A stretch of 44,192 bases of DNA from positions 1 through 44,192 of the forward strand of contig PLUB01000044.1 in assembly GCA_003164755.1 (NCBI GenBank), given 5' to 3'. Each line of letters begins with the position of its first letter. The first letter of the stretch is position 1. The stretch is from Methanosarcina sp. (lineage in GTDB: Archaea; Halobacteriota; Methanosarcinia; Methanosarcinales; Methanosarcinaceae). Below the pieces are notes generated by a model that saw only the letters and a program-made list of their open reading frames with translations, had not been told where the DNA came from and ran no database searches. Positions 29,625-39,165 of the stretch are shown here, piece by piece. Both the position numbers and the translations under genes were made by a program.

Positions 29625-30023
29625 ATGAAAGACTATGAAGTAAAAGTGCTGGACGACAACGACCACATTTTTATTGAAACGTTGAGGAATCTCGGGATGT
29701 CAAGAAATGTAGCTACAACTATGGCATACCTCATGAATGTGGACGAAGCTTCATCCCGTGAAATTGAAATCAGTACTGGATTAAGGCAACCAGAAGTTAG
29801 TCTTGCAATGAGGCTAATGCGTAACCAGTCCTGGGTAAGTGTGCGTTCAGAAAAGAAGCCGGGAAAAGGGAGACCGATTAAGATTTATGCTCTTGCGGCT
29901 CCGGTTGACGAGATCATAAGCTATTATGAGGATAAAATTTACAAAGAATCTCAGGCAACCATCTCAGCAATCAAGAAGCTGAAGGTAATGAGCAAAAAGG
30001 TGCCCCTAACTCCCTCAAAGTAA
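29625..30023 (+). CDS. winged helix-turn-helix transcriptional regulator
   Basis: 132 residues. The N-terminal DNA-binding domain (about 20-92) has the archaeal ArsR/TrmB/MarR-like layout: LRNLGMSRNVATTMAYLMNV, SSREIEISTGLRQPEVSLAM with the recognition helix near 54-66, and a wing VSVRSEKKPGKGRPIKIYAL. A C-terminal helix (97-125) with heptad-like Ile/Leu spacing (IISYYEDKIYKESQATISAI) probably dimerises. No ligand domain is present. A short purine-rich GGGG lies 9 bases before the ATG. Isolated by about 1 kb on both sides, so its targets cannot be read from context; autoregulation is plausible. Confidence 0.8.
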   Translation: MKDYEVKVLDDNDHIFIETLRNLGMSRNVATTMAYLMNVDEASSREIEISTGLRQPEVSLAMRLMRNQSWVSVRSEKKPGKGRPIKIYALAAPVDEIISYYEDKIYKESQATISAIKKLKVMSKKVPLTPSK

Positions 30024-30895
30024 AGACTTTCGAACAAGTTAGCTCCATAATGGCTGAAAATTCTTTTCGGAAATTCGACCATTATGGAATCAAATTCCTA
30101 GGAAGTTTTTGTTTCTTCCTCAGCTCTATAAAATTTTCTTGCGAAATTTATTGAGGATTTGCATTTGAGACTTAGAGTTAATTTTGGCTTTTCTAATTCG
30201 GTGGTGTAGCCTTTAATATATTTCCAATGATTTAGTTTTTAAATCCCTGTTCTTATGACATTTTAAAATACATATTGGTTTTCTATAAATATTATTTAAT
30301 TAGCTTACTTTCCTTAGATGTATATAGATGTATAATTTGTTTGTCCATTTGTCTGTTAAAAATCCATGAAAGATTGGATTAATCCTTAAGCTACTGCTAT
30401 ATTGAGAAAATATATAGCTTTGTTGTATACATCTATGGAAAGTAAGATCAGGTTAAACAATGTTATTACAGAAAGACTAGGTCGTATATTTCCTTTCAGT
30501 TAATATCCTGAGAGGTGTAGATAAATGTTTGATTTTCACGAGGCATTTATATACAAATTATATGCATATAAATAAATTTATGGGTTTATTTAAATCTTTT
30601 CTAGCATCATTAATATGATTATTTTTCTGTGAAAACGTGATCCTAAACTACAATTTGATAGGATTACAATTTTATTGTCTTATGGGAAAAGGAAATATGA
30701 TAGGGAATTGAATTTTCATAAGTCATGAGGATATAAAAAACTGGAAAATGAATTTACTGTATTGCTGCAAAGTGTTCAGTATCATACTTGCACCTTCCAT
30801 TCTTATCCACTCAAAAAAATAGACATTGAAACTTTCGATGAACTTCTATGCGTTATTAGCATGGAGTTTAAATTAATTATTACTTATTTGGATTT
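30024..30895. other. intergenic containing hairpin repeat copy F
   Basis: Apart from the MITE-like copy F (30304-30446) no element is seen. TTTTCACGAGGCATTTATAT near 30534-30553 resembles TTTTACGAGCCATTTATG near 9892-9909. Confidence 0.4.
30304..30446 (+). mobile_element. 143-bp MITE-like element, best-preserved copy F
   Basis: Bounded by 21-bp terminal inverted repeats with one mismatch: CTTACTTTCCTTAGATGTATA at the left and its counterpart TATACATCTATGGAAAGTAAG at the right. The interior carries the family core TGCTATATTGAGAAAATATA, which folds as a GCTATAT/ATATAGC stem. No coding content. Confidence 0.7.
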
Positions 30896-31830
30896 ATGAA
30901 AAATTTTGTTTATTTTGCTCTTAAAGAATAATACAAAAATCATCAGTCAGTTGGAGACAAACTTGCTGAGATTTATTTTTCCAATTGATTGGAAACATTT
31001 TTGTATCATTTTTGAGTCCATATTTTTTAACAAAACAATTTAATGAGCAGATCTAAAGTTGATATCATCATTATGCTTAAAATGATTTTTTTACAGCACT
31101 GGAATGGTCTTTCCGACTTTAAACTTGAGAAACAATTATTAATATGATTTTTTTCAGGAAATTTCTTGGTTTTCCTGAGTAGATAACAGACAGCAAAACA
31201 GTTTGATTATTTAGAATAAATATTATTAATAGCTGCAAAGAAGAAGAAATTGAGGGAAAATTGCAAAGCCAACTTGATGGCCTTGTTTTTGAAAATAAAA
31301 AGGGAATTATTCAGGATTCTACTTTTATCCATTCAGATTCATGACATGTAAAAGCAGATAAACCTCGAGAAAATGAAGCAAAGACAAGGAGAATCGTAGA
31401 TAAAAATATGCATAAACTGTAGTAAGTTACACTTAGTATATAAACTTCATAACATAATAGACAAGGATTATGAGTATATCAAAAGATTCAAAACAACTCT
31501 TGCATCCCTTTCTGATTCTCATGTAAATTTCTCAGAAAAAAATGAAGTGGTTTACATAGATAGAGGATACTTTGGAGCAAAATCGAAAAATTATGCTGAA
31601 AACAATGAAAAGAGATGTAAAAGAATATATACTGGGAATTAATAATATATTCAGAAGAGTATCCGCTCAAATGGAAAAAGTTTATTCAATAACTAAAAAG
31701 ATGCTCTAAGCAGGAAAAGTTCTTATCACTATTTTCAAAGAGCGAACCTAAAGATGTTGTGTACAGCTTTTTACTAGAATCTATATCAGTTGATGATATT
31801 TAATATAAAAAAGTATTCTAAGGATAGCGG
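30896..31830 (+). pseudogene. decayed IS5-type transposase, nearly full length
   Basis: Across several frames one recognises, in order: MKNFVYFALKE-stop-YKNHQSVGDKLAEI; IDWKHFCIIFESIFFNKT; VDIIIMLKMIFLQHWNGLSD-FKLEKQ; FRKFLGFPE-stop-ITDSKTV; EEEIEGKLQSQLDGLVFENK, KGIIQDSTFIHSDS-stop-HVKADKPRENEAKTRR; DYEYIKRFKTTLASLSDSHV, NEVVYIDRGYFGAKSK; and RANLKMLCTAFY-stop-NLYQL. This is the complete domain order of archaeal IS5-group DDE transposases (QD-x-[TS]-F for the first D, D-x-GY-x-GAK for the second). There are at least six stops and several shifts, so the element is long dead. Terminal repeats were not resolved. Confidence 0.85.
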
Positions 31831-32324
31831 AAACTATCTTTAAAATCAAAGAATGATGAACCCGAAAAGAAGAAATTGGGTCAAATACAGAAATTAGCAA
31901 AAAAGATTTGGATAGTATTCCTGCGAAGAAAAAAAATTAGAAGTAAATCTGAACCCTCCTTATTATAAATCCTATATCCCTTTAAATCTTAATGTTAGAA
32001 AATAAACTTGAAGATGATGTAGTAAATTTATAAGTAGATCTTATTAAAAAGGAACATAAAAAAACAGGAGGACTAAACAGGGTATAGACCTCACCTCTGG
32101 GAACCATAAAGAAAGGAACTAGTTAGCGAAAATATTAGATGTTTGAAGGCTAATACTGTTTTGAAAATCTAATTTTCGGTGTCTTGCTTAGCTGCAAGCA
32201 ATGTAATAGTTTGATGTATCGCTTCGGTTATAAGGGAATTATTTAACAATAAATATTTTCATTTGCTTATTTGCTTCTGTTTCTTCAGGATTTTTCTGAT
32301 TTTCAACATAATTTTAATTACATC
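31831..32324. other. intergenic between two IS relics
   Basis: Only scraps of lysine-rich frames. TTGCTT-AGCTGC-AAGCAA near 32181-32198 is a short hairpin. No gene. Confidence 0.35.
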
Positions 32325-32763
32325 GGAAGAGGTACAGCTTCTCCGGTCCCAATTTAACATTCATAACCCCACAGTTCACAATCCCACAATTGTTTTAATT
32401 CTCAGAGCATTCTTTCAATATTTTTTTTGCTGCGATACTTTTTAGAATCCACATCACTATTGAAGCGGATACTTTTGGTTCAGAACAATGAAAAAATGTA
32501 CATACACACAATCATTACCGATTGCATCGAAATCAAAACAGTACCTTTTGCCAATTTTGAAGTAGATATATTTCAAATAATTTATTATGCCATTGGTCAA
32601 AAAAAATATTATACTTCCTAAGAAAACATGTGATAGCTTATTTTTATAGATACAATGATTTGCATAAAGTAGTTCCATTTATGGTCCGAAGGTAGCTTAA
32701 AATAGAACTCAATCGTTTAATACCGGTTATCTGAAAAATTTTGTATCTCCGCAGCTTGCTGCG
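32325..32763 (-). mobile_element. IS200/IS605-type TnpA relic with end hairpin
   Basis: The minus-strand text IINYLKYIYFKIGKRYCFDF, DAIGNDCVYVHFFIVLNQKY matches the Y1 transposase region in which HUH (here decayed to YVHFF) is followed by a PKYSP-like segment. Shifted frames continue VMWILKSIAAKKILKE and LKQLWDCELWGYEC, corresponding to the KSI-x-A-[RK]-x-I/L and [KQ]QLW-x-[GC]-E-[FL]W-x-[DY] blocks. Upstream, CGCAGC-TT-GCTGCG at 32750-32763 is a perfect 6-bp hairpin of the type found at the left end of such elements. The catalytic His pair is lost, so the element is inactive. Confidence 0.65.
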
Positions 32764-33482
32764 ATGTATTCTACTGGAATAAACATCTTTATTATTCTGT
32801 TGGGTTGGAAAATAACAAATCTGAGATGATTTTGATGGAATTTGAGAAGGTATCAAATGATTTAACGAAAATATGAGGTTTTATTCTTAATGTAATTTGT
32901 GCTGCCAAATAATGGCTAGAATTACTGCTTTGTGACTTCAAAAGTACTACGAGATAATTTAGTAAAATGAAATAGGTGAATAAAGAAAAGTTGATATTCA
33001 AAACTTCGACTGTGAGGAAGCAATACAAATATAGAATGTGGGAAAGCAACAGTGCGTATTTTTGTCCACCTTAATCTATCAAGTTTTTTCAAAATTTTGG
33101 ATGAAAAATATTTTACGATATCTTCTCGATTACTTTCGATTAGAATTTTTCATTTTTTTAAGTTGTCCTCTATTATTTGGTTGATTTCATTTCCCAAAAT
33201 TTACTTAGTGCTCTTTTCTTGCTTTTTATTCAGCACTTTAGTGAGGTGGGTTATAGAAAAATCTGCTTAATGGCATGAAAATGCAAAAATTCACCCCGCC
33301 ATATACTTAATTATGAATGCGTCGAACACTTAATGACGAATTACCGGCTTTTGTTTGTAACTGTAATTAGGGGTTCTTAGGTTTAAATAGTCTTAATATT
33401 GCGATTATTCAAAATAGTTTATTAATTAAGGCAACAGGTCAATGTAATGCTATGAAAAATAAATGTTATCCTTTAAGATATT
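32764..33482. other. intergenic with lysine-rich relic frame
   Basis: On the minus strand about 33055-33245 a frame interrupted by two stops reads KVLNKKQEKSTK, ILGNEINQIIEDNLKK and NREDIVKYFSSKILKKLDRL. It may be a decayed gene but is not recognised. Plus-strand frames here look like its shadow. Confidence 0.3.
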
Positions 33483-33860
33483 TTAATCAAGGTACCCTTT
33501 TCTTTCAAGCCATTCAATCTGGGGTCTTGTGTACTTCCAGGTAACATCGGCTTTTGAGTTCTGGACGTCCCAAGGATTGGCTATGACAACATCGCCTTCG
33601 CGGATCCACATTCTTTTTTTCTTGGAACCCGGAATCCTGCCCATTCGGATAACTCCGTCCATGCATTGCAGTGTGACTCTTTTTGATCCAAGTAAACTTG
33701 CTACTGTTGCAAGGACTTCGTTTCTGTCCTTACGAGGAGTTCGCACCCTTGTTATTTCCGGGGTGTCTCCTGAGTTTACTGGCTTATTGAACCCTGCTTG
33801 TCTTTTTCGAATAGTACTCCTGTAATTAGCCAGATTAATTCCTCCTACCATGATTTTCAT
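33483..33860 (-). CDS. translation initiation factor aIF1A
   Basis: 125 residues. The S1/OB-fold core is plain: [60 protein letters not shown] and the C-terminal [18 protein letters not shown]. aIF1A (homologue of eIF1A and bacterial IF1) binds the ribosomal A site and stimulates initiator tRNA and mRNA binding. The start is uncertain: ATG 33860 and ATG 33851 lie upstream of or overlap a perfect GGAGG (33840-33844 on the plus strand as CCTCC), and the next codons ([19 protein letters not shown]) suggest that a non-ATG start after this site may be used. The N-terminal basic tail RSTIRKRQ fits the family. Confidence 0.93.
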   Translation of the reverse strand: MKIMVGGINLANYRSTIRKRQAGFNKPVNSGDTPEITRVRTPRKDRNEVLATVASLLGSKRVTLQCMDGVIRMGRIPGSKKKRMWIREGDVVIANPWDVQNSKADVTWKYTRPQIEWLERKGYLD

Positions 33861-34126
33861 ATCAATAATTTCAAAATTGAATAGTTTTTATTGGTTTTGA
33901 TTCTCAATTCCGATTTGATTTCCTTCTTCCATTTGAAATCATCACAGATATTTGCTTCTCCTAGACAATAAGAATTTAATTAGTGAGTTGAGTATTTAAC
34001 AGAAACAAACAGTGACAAATGGAAAGAATAACAGATAAATAGTAATGAAAATGAATTAAGTGTTAATCAAAACTAAATTAAAAAATTAACACTCAACACA
34101 GCTTAAACACTCAAATCAGATTATCC

Positions 34127-34333
34127 TTAGAATTTTCTGTGGTTAGGAAGACATTCTCTACAGTAAACAGGCCGCCCTTCATTTGGTTTAAACGGAACTT
34201 CTGTCTCAACGCCACAATCAGAACAGATCACTTTGGTCATTTCTCGAGGACCACTGCTCCCCCCTCTAAAACCACCACCATGACTGCTGCCTCTGCTGCC
34301 ACCACGTGAATTTCCTCTGTCATTAAAAGCCAT
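34127..34333 (-). CDS. RG-rich zinc-ribbon protein (CxxC...CxxC)
   Basis: 68 residues. The first 30 are an arginine/glycine/serine-rich tail (RGNSRGGSRGSSHGGGFRGG), typical of RNA-binding or chaperone extensions. The rest is a zinc ribbon with Cys-x2-Cys at 38-41 (ICSDCG) and Cys-x2-Cys at 58-61 (YCRECLPNH), linked by VETEVPFKPNEGRPV. This CxxCG-x-E/T-VPF-x-P-x-x-x-RPVYC-x-x-C form is common in methanogens and is assumed to bind nucleic acid. A perfect Shine-Dalgarno GGAGGTGA lies 6 bases before the ATG and a TATA-like TTTATAAAG is near 34392-34402. High translation is expected. The exact role is unknown; a cold-shock or RNA-chaperone function is a guess. Confidence 0.85.
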   Translation of the reverse strand: MAFNDRGNSRGGSRGSSHGGGFRGGSSGPREMTKVICSDCGVETEVPFKPNEGRPVYCRECLPNHRKF

Positions 34334-34391
34334 TTTGTTTCACCTCCGCTTTAGCAGGTAATTATATACTAAAAATAAGATGGTATAAGAT

Positions 34392-34402
34392 CTTTATAAA
34401 AA
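34392..34402 (-). promoter_or_regulatory. candidate TATA box of the zinc-ribbon gene
   Basis: Minus-strand TTTTATAAAGA about 60-69 bases before the ATG of the zinc-ribbon gene. It would start the message some 35-40 bases upstream of the gene and include GGAGGTGA. A second candidate, TAGTATATAAT near 34357-34367, is too close to the ribosome binding site. Confidence 0.35.
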
Positions 34403-34495
34403 CAAAAAATTGGTTTTTAATAACAGATTATACGTCTCTTTATTTTCAACTACTCTTACATCGTATTTTAATTATATAAATCTTCCCACAGAAGC

Positions 34496-34555
34496 AACTT
34501 TGCACCTAATGTCCCATTTTTACCCAACGTAGATGTTAGACTTTAGGTGCAAGTT
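34496..34555. repeat. 17-bp stem hairpin / inverted repeat
   Basis: AACTTTGCACCTAATGTC (34496-34513) pairs with GACTTTAGGTGCAAGTT (34539-34555) over 17 positions with one bulge and one mismatch; the loop is 25 bases. It lies between the zinc-ribbon gene and short frames upstream of it. It could be a terminator of the upstream unit, a small RNA or a decayed IS end. Confidence 0.6.
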
Positions 34556-34657
34556 CAAAAATAATGTAGTTTTTGAGTATTACACAGTTCTAAATTAGAA
34601 TGATTTATGATAAGATCTATTGGAAATGTATGCAAAATATATATGGGTAAAAAAGTT

Positions 34658-34908
34658 CTAGATGGAGTTTACTTCCATCTCAACAGAAAAGAGATGTCCA
34701 TCTTCTCTTCCATGTGTGCAAATCGGCAATATTCCTTGCCATTTATCGTAGCCTAGTACTTAGATCTTCTGCGTACAATGGAAAGATTAAAAGTAGCCCA
34801 GCTACGGTTAATATTTCTTCCACGTTTTTAATTCACCTCCGTAATTGCCTGCTCAGAGAGCCCTAAAAGTGAAGCTATGTATTCGTTATAAATACAAATT
34901 GAATCCAT
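34658..34908 (-). other. cluster of overlapping mini-frames with strong ribosome site
   Basis: Three minus-strand frames overlap. (1) 34828-34908: MDSICIYNEYIASLLGLSEQ-AITEVN. (2) 34743-34823, GTG start 9 bases after a perfect GGAGGTGA (34833-34840): MEEILTVAGLLLIFPLYAED-LSTRLR. (3) 34658-34756, without a start: LGYDKWQGILPICTHGREDG-HLFSVEMEVNSI. Frame 3 looks most protein-like. This may be a decayed gene whose pieces are now shifted, or a leader-peptide arrangement. The same GGAGGTGA occurs before the zinc-ribbon gene 500 bp downstream. Confidence 0.35.
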
Positions 34909-35120
34909 TTATCAAATTAAAAAATAAAAAATTAGGAATAAAAGTTGGAGAATAAATTAAAAATAATACTTAAAATCGTCCCTCGATTGATCTTTGATAA
35001 TCGATGGTACTCTTCCTGGCACAGTTTTTATGAATGGACTTGGTAATACTCTGTTTAGCATATTCCAAGCAGATAGCTGAAATCCTTAGGTTTTATACAT
35101 GTAATCTTACTAATCTAGTT

Positions 35121-35358
35121 ATGGGATCCGTCTGTAATCGTTCTTGGCCTTCCACCTTATGTTTCATCCTCTAAGCCTTCTCTAACTCAAATCCAAAACT
35201 CTTTGTGTTTGAGTTCTTAATGTATTGCAAGTAGCGCTTGATTGCTAAGAAATTTCAATATTGTTTATTCTCTTAAGACTTAAAAGCACAATTTTAGCTG
35301 TTTTAACATTTCTCGCTGATTGACGTCTGGATTTTCTTAACTTAATCACGTAATCGTT
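35121..35358 (-). pseudogene. N-terminal relic of an IS630-type transposase
   Basis: The minus-strand text NDYVIKLRKSRRQSARNVKT, AKIVLLSLKRINNIEIS-stop-QSSATCNTLRTQTQRV, then (shifted) VREGLEDET-stop-GGRPRTITDG matches the helix-turn-helix start of IS630-group transposases (R-x-x-KIVLLS-x-x-G-x-[ST]-x-x-EIA ... GLEG-L-x-D-x-x-x-GGRP-x-x-[IF]T). The catalytic DDE part is absent from this window. Confidence 0.65.
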
Positions 35359-35690
35359 CTTTCAAGTGATCTTCTCCTTGAGTAAGTGATAAATTTAAAA
35401 TGTGGCACGTAAGATCCGTACATAATATTATATCCAAATTTGGATATTATTTTTGTCAGAGAAGTACTAAATTGATACACAAGTATTAAATAAATAATGG
35501 GTAAAGAGAATTTTGATAAACCCCAATTTTTGGCTGGTTGCTTACAAAGTATAATATAAGTAATTGTTTGAAATTGAAAGTCTATCGAAATTTTCTAATG
35601 AAAATAGCAAACAAACAAGATTAGTAAAATAAAAAAGTGTGAGTAAAGTAAGGATGTAAAAAGCTGGTTGGAAAACTGAAATTGAAAAAA
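35359..35690. other. intergenic downstream of PIN-ATPase gene
   Basis: AT-rich; no gene. TTTTGATAAACCCCAATTTT near 35511-35530 is the reverse-oriented relative of a segment near 21440. Confidence 0.4.
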
Positions 35691-37613
35691 TTAGATGAGT
35701 CGTATTTCAATCAAATCTCCTCCATTTTGAGCCTCAATAATCTCGGATGCAATTTCAGAATTTGCCCTGAGTTTCACTTCTCCATGTCGGCTCACCGATG
35801 CACTGAAGAGATATTTATCTTCAATGAATATTTCCACTTCCTTTCCTGCAAGCTCCGGAACCTTCAGGATAAGGTGTTTCTTGTTTATTTCGATAAAAGG
35901 ATGAGCTGAAGAGATAATCTTCCCCTTCTCAAGGCATATAGGCCTGGATCTCTGCTGAGAAACTTTATTTTCAGCCCCATACATTCTTCCTTTAGAGGTT
36001 TTAAGAGTGTCTATTTCTATTTCCCTGACATCAATATGAAGTCCCAGAGTATTTTCGATTTGGTCAATAATTCTCCCGCCCTTGCCAATGACTTTTCTTA
36101 TTTCATCAAATCGGACCTTCACGAGTGCACTGTTATCTGATGTTATCTCAACTTCAATAGGGCCAGATGTATACCTGCCAATAATACTTTTTATCTCCTC
36201 TTCAGCAATCCTCCATGCAGGTTTCCTTCCTCCTTTAGAAGGTTCTATTGGCATGACCACAACCTGTTCTCCATAGGTATAAATCTCATACTCGACTTTA
36301 TCAGTTTCAAAATCTGCAATTGTAATCACAGGCCTTGAAAGATCCTGCTCTGTCATCCCATGAGGAACTTTAACTGTAAATGATAGCATTAGAACCTTTG
36401 AAACCTCGCCTTTATCGATGAAAATGACAGTATCCACTACCTGAGGAATCACACCCAATTCAACTCTTCCGATCAGGCGTTGAATGGCATCCACTGCTCT
36501 AGTCGCATGCACTACTCCTATCATTCCTACTCCTGCAAGACGCATATCTGCAAAAATCAGGAAATCACCGGTCTTTCGGATTTCGTCATATATCGTATAA
36601 TCTGGCCTGACCAGGAGCAAAAGATCAGCAGTATTTTCCATCTTACCATCCAGTGGCGAATATTGAGTAATTTCAGGAGGCACCTGCAGGTCTCTTGGAG
36701 ATTCCATAGTTTTGACTACCTGGCCGTGGTCGTTCAGGTAACGCGCAACTCCTGCAGCAAAAGTCGATTTCCCGGCCCCAGGTGGCCCGGCAATAAGAAC
36801 GCCACGCTGGCTTAAAATACGTTCTTTCAGCTTATAGCTCAAGCTGTAGTGCTCAAGATCTACAACCACTGTTGGCCTGATAGCTGTAATCTCCATATCA
36901 TCAGAAAAAGGTGGATGTGTAATTGCAATTCTCATATTTCGGATTTGAAGAACAGTAGCCCCATCTGAAGACATCTCGATGAAAGATTCTGGGTCCAATC
37001 GCGCTCTTTCAATAAGTTCTTTTGAGATACTTGAAAGTTCCGAATAATCGATAGGTTCTTCACGAATCCTTGCATAAAGCACATTTCCTATAGGCCCCTT
37101 CTTAGCCATAGGTGATACACCATTTTTCAGATGCAAGGACATTGTATCTTCAGTGAAAAAATACTCTAATTTGAGAGGCAAAAGTTCAGAGGGGGGCAGG
37201 ATCTTGGGAGACAGGTACTCGACATCAAGCCCCTTTGCTCTAGCTATAAGTGCTTGTACCCGGTCTTCGCTTACAAACAGTCCTCCGACATCGATAGCCG
37301 TACTTAGAATAAGGGTATCTACCCTACCCTCTTTGGACATTTTTATTTCCCCGACAGTGGGTTGAACTCCACTGAATCGAAGTTGAATTTCTCCCATGTC
37401 CGCCAATTTGCGAAGTTCTGAAAGCTCTTCAAGTCCTTTGAAACCTATTTCTCTACCCTTGTTTGCCTGGGCTTCAAGTTCAGATACCACAGCTTCGGGA
37501 ATAATAACCTCAGCGCCCTCGAACTCACCGCTTTTGACGCGGGGAGAAAGCCTCCCGTCAATAATTACACTAGTATCAGGAACAATCCTGCGCATCCGGT
37601 TATCTTCAACCAT
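35691..37613 (-). CDS. PIN domain - ATPase - KH domain protein (PINA-like)
   Basis: 640 residues. An N-terminal PIN domain (about 8-135) has its acidic set at Asp13 (PDTSVIIDG), Glu45 (VSELE), Asp99 (RVDTLIL) and Asp117 (SEDRVQAL). A linker precedes a secretion-ATPase/PilT-like domain (about 220-450) with Walker A GPPGAGKST at 276-284, a Walker B/Asp box around YTIYDEIRKTGDF and a His box GVVHAT at 366-371. A KH domain (about 490-540; KVRFDEIRKVIGKGGRIIDQ) and a C-terminal tail follow. The order is that of archaeal PINA; the Sulfolobus protein forms hexamers, has Holliday-junction branch-migration activity and interacts with the helicase Hjm. Here a role in DNA repair or RNA handling is inferred. 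The start ATG at 37613 follows no clear ribosome site. Confidence 0.93.
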   Translation of the reverse strand: MVEDNRMRRIVPDTSVIIDGRLSPRVKSGEFEGAEVIIPEAVVSELEAQANKGREIGFKGLEELSELRKLADMGEIQLRFSGVQPTVGEIKMSKEGRVDTLILSTAIDVGGLFVSEDRVQALIARAKGLDVEYLSPKILPPSELLPLKLEYFFTEDTMSLHLKNGVSPMAKKGPIGNVLYARIREEPIDYSELSSISKELIERARLDPESFIEMSSDGATVLQIRNMRIAITHPPFSDDMEITAIRPTVVVDLEHYSLSYKLKERILSQRGVLIAGPPGAGKSTFAAGVARYLNDHGQVVKTMESPRDLQVPPEITQYSPLDGKMENTADLLLLVRPDYTIYDEIRKTGDFLIFADMRLAGVGMIGVVHATRAVDAIQRLIGRVELGVIPQVVDTVIFIDKGEVSKVLMLSFTVKVPHGMTEQDLSRPVITIADFETDKVEYEIYTYGEQVVVMPIEPSKGGRKPAWRIAEEEIKSIIGRYTSGPIEVEITSDNSALVKVRFDEIRKVIGKGGRIIDQIENTLGLHIDVREIEIDTLKTSKGRMYGAENKVSQQRSRPICLEKGKIISSAHPFIEINKKHLILKVPELAGKEVEIFIEDKYLFSASVSRHGEVKLRANSEIASEIIEAQNGGDLIEIRLI

Positions 37614-38084
37614 ATAATGAGATATAGAGCCAGAAAGTATATAAGAAAACCTCTGGCAAGTTTTTCCACCTTAAGGAGAAAAAAATAATCATAGGAAAAA
37701 AGTTTTAAAAAATGAAACATCAAAAGATGAAGAGATTTTTAATATATTCTGAAATCATTAAAATTTACCTTTAATCCCATTTTCAATTGACCTCAAACAA
37801 TCAAAAGTCCCGAAAATAATAAAAAATTTGTTCGATTAGGCCTACCAAAAATCAGTTGTAAAATATATATTTTGATGCAGTAGATACTTATGGTTATGAC
37901 TGATAATTAAAAATAACACTTTTGGTTGCTCAACCCGCTGCATGCAATTGGATATGTTCGTGCTATCTCTCTGGGCATAAAATATGACTCAGACTCAAAT
38001 CTTTTCAATAATAGAGGATACGACCGAAAATGTATTTAATCTTCACTTAATAGAAATTTCCAAACTCAATCAAGATCTTTAATT
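37614..38084. other. intergenic between hisI and PIN-ATPase gene
   Basis: No frame or repeat recognised. The part next to 37614 should hold the promoter of the PIN-ATPase gene. Confidence 0.4.
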
Positions 38085-38456
38085 TTAATAGACATCCTTC
38101 GGCTCAAAAACCTTCTCACCGATTATCTTTCCCTCTATATCTCTGAAAAAACAGGACCTATATCCCATGTGACAGGCTCCCCCAACCTGCTCCACAAGCA
38201 GGAGAATAGAATCCATATCGCAGTCAATCTTTATCTGATTCACTTTCTGCACATTTCCCGAAGTTTCCCCTTTTTTCCATAGCTTTTGTCTGCTTCGGCT
38301 CCAAAAATGCGCAATTCCAGTTTCGATAGTTTTCTCAAGGGCTTCCCGAGTCATATAAGCGCACATCAGCACCTCTCTGCTGATATGATCCTGAACAACG
38401 ACAAAAATCAGATAGTTCTCATATTTCAAGGTCTCGAAATCAATCATGGAATACAT
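38085..38456 (-). CDS. hisI: phosphoribosyl-AMP cyclohydrolase
   Basis: 123 residues, the length of stand-alone archaeal HisI (no HisE fused). Motifs are [53 protein letters not shown] with the Mg-binding Asp residues, and [15 protein letters not shown] with the zinc cysteines. It opens the purine ring of phosphoribosyl-AMP, the third step of histidine synthesis, in the cytoplasm. Met4 is an alternative start and gives the family-like [11 protein letters not shown]. No other his gene is linked, as usual in methanogens with scattered his genes. Confidence 0.95.
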   Translation of the reverse strand: MYSMIDFETLKYENYLIFVVVQDHISREVLMCAYMTREALEKTIETGIAHFWSRSRQKLWKKGETSGNVQKVNQIKIDCDMDSILLLVEQVGGACHMGYRSCFFRDIEGKIIGEKVFEPKDVY

Positions 38457-39165
38457 ACTGTCAAAATAGTATAAAAAAACACATAGTTAGATGACTGGAA
38501 TTGCTTGGTCTGGAATGGAAAATCTGCCCTTTAACTACATGAGAGAAAAGTAATGAAATTAAGGTTTCTAAAAGGATATTTGATTTATAGGACAAAGTGT
38601 AAAACCAATGACTTTTCAGCCCAGGGATGTAAGCGTCAACTTCAACCCTGGCTCTGCATATAATTTTCGGCTGCTTCTTTGATAAAATTGGCATACCACC
38701 TCTCAACATTGTGATCAATGGTTATTTTAATTATACGTTAGCGCATATTTTCGTTAGATTGTTGGCTGAACCCCTATAAGTCGCTTATATTTCAATTAAA
38801 CAACTCTTCGATTATGCAGATATAACTTAGTACAAATAAAAATATAAAAATTAGTCAGTTACCTAAAATTGGTTCACTGATATTGATTTTAAATTATCAT
38901 AAACATATGATTGCCGACCCATTAAAAAACGGAAAAAGAAATCATTAGCAAACAGTTAAAGAATACTAACTCAAAAAAACTTGCTTATCTAATATTAAAT
39001 ATAAAGGTTATTGATATTGTTTTTCCCAATATTAATAATTACAAAATACTATTGATTCCGCTACAGCATTAGTTAAAAAATTTGGCTTGACAGTTGACAG
39101 AAAAAACCTATTGAAAGGAATTAATAGAAATACGCTCATAAAGAAATTTAACAAATGGGGTAAAG
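38457..39165. other. intergenic; open frame fragment before the next gene
   Basis: A minus-strand frame (38461-38718, beginning MITMLRGGMPILSKKQ) is not convincing. At about 39045-39191 a plus-strand frame without ATG reads ATALVKKFGLTVDRKNLLKG, then INRNTLIKKFNKWGKDDAYK; it overlaps the start of the gene at 39166 and may be the tail of a lost upstream gene. TATA-like AATATTAAATATAAAGG near 38989-39007. Confidence 0.4.

Noticed and set aside
32263..32621. Plus-strand frames over the IS200-like region
   Set aside because: The minus strand carries recognisable TnpA text, so these are shadows.
33052..33270. 72-codon Phe/Ser/Leu-rich plus-strand frame
   Set aside because: Complement of a lysine-rich minus-strand relic; the composition is what the reverse of AAA-rich coding DNA gives.
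38461..38718. 85-codon minus-strand frame directly upstream of hisI
   Set aside because: Partly protein-like, but no ribosome site or family; it would end 5 bp before the hisI start, which is suggestive but not sufficient.
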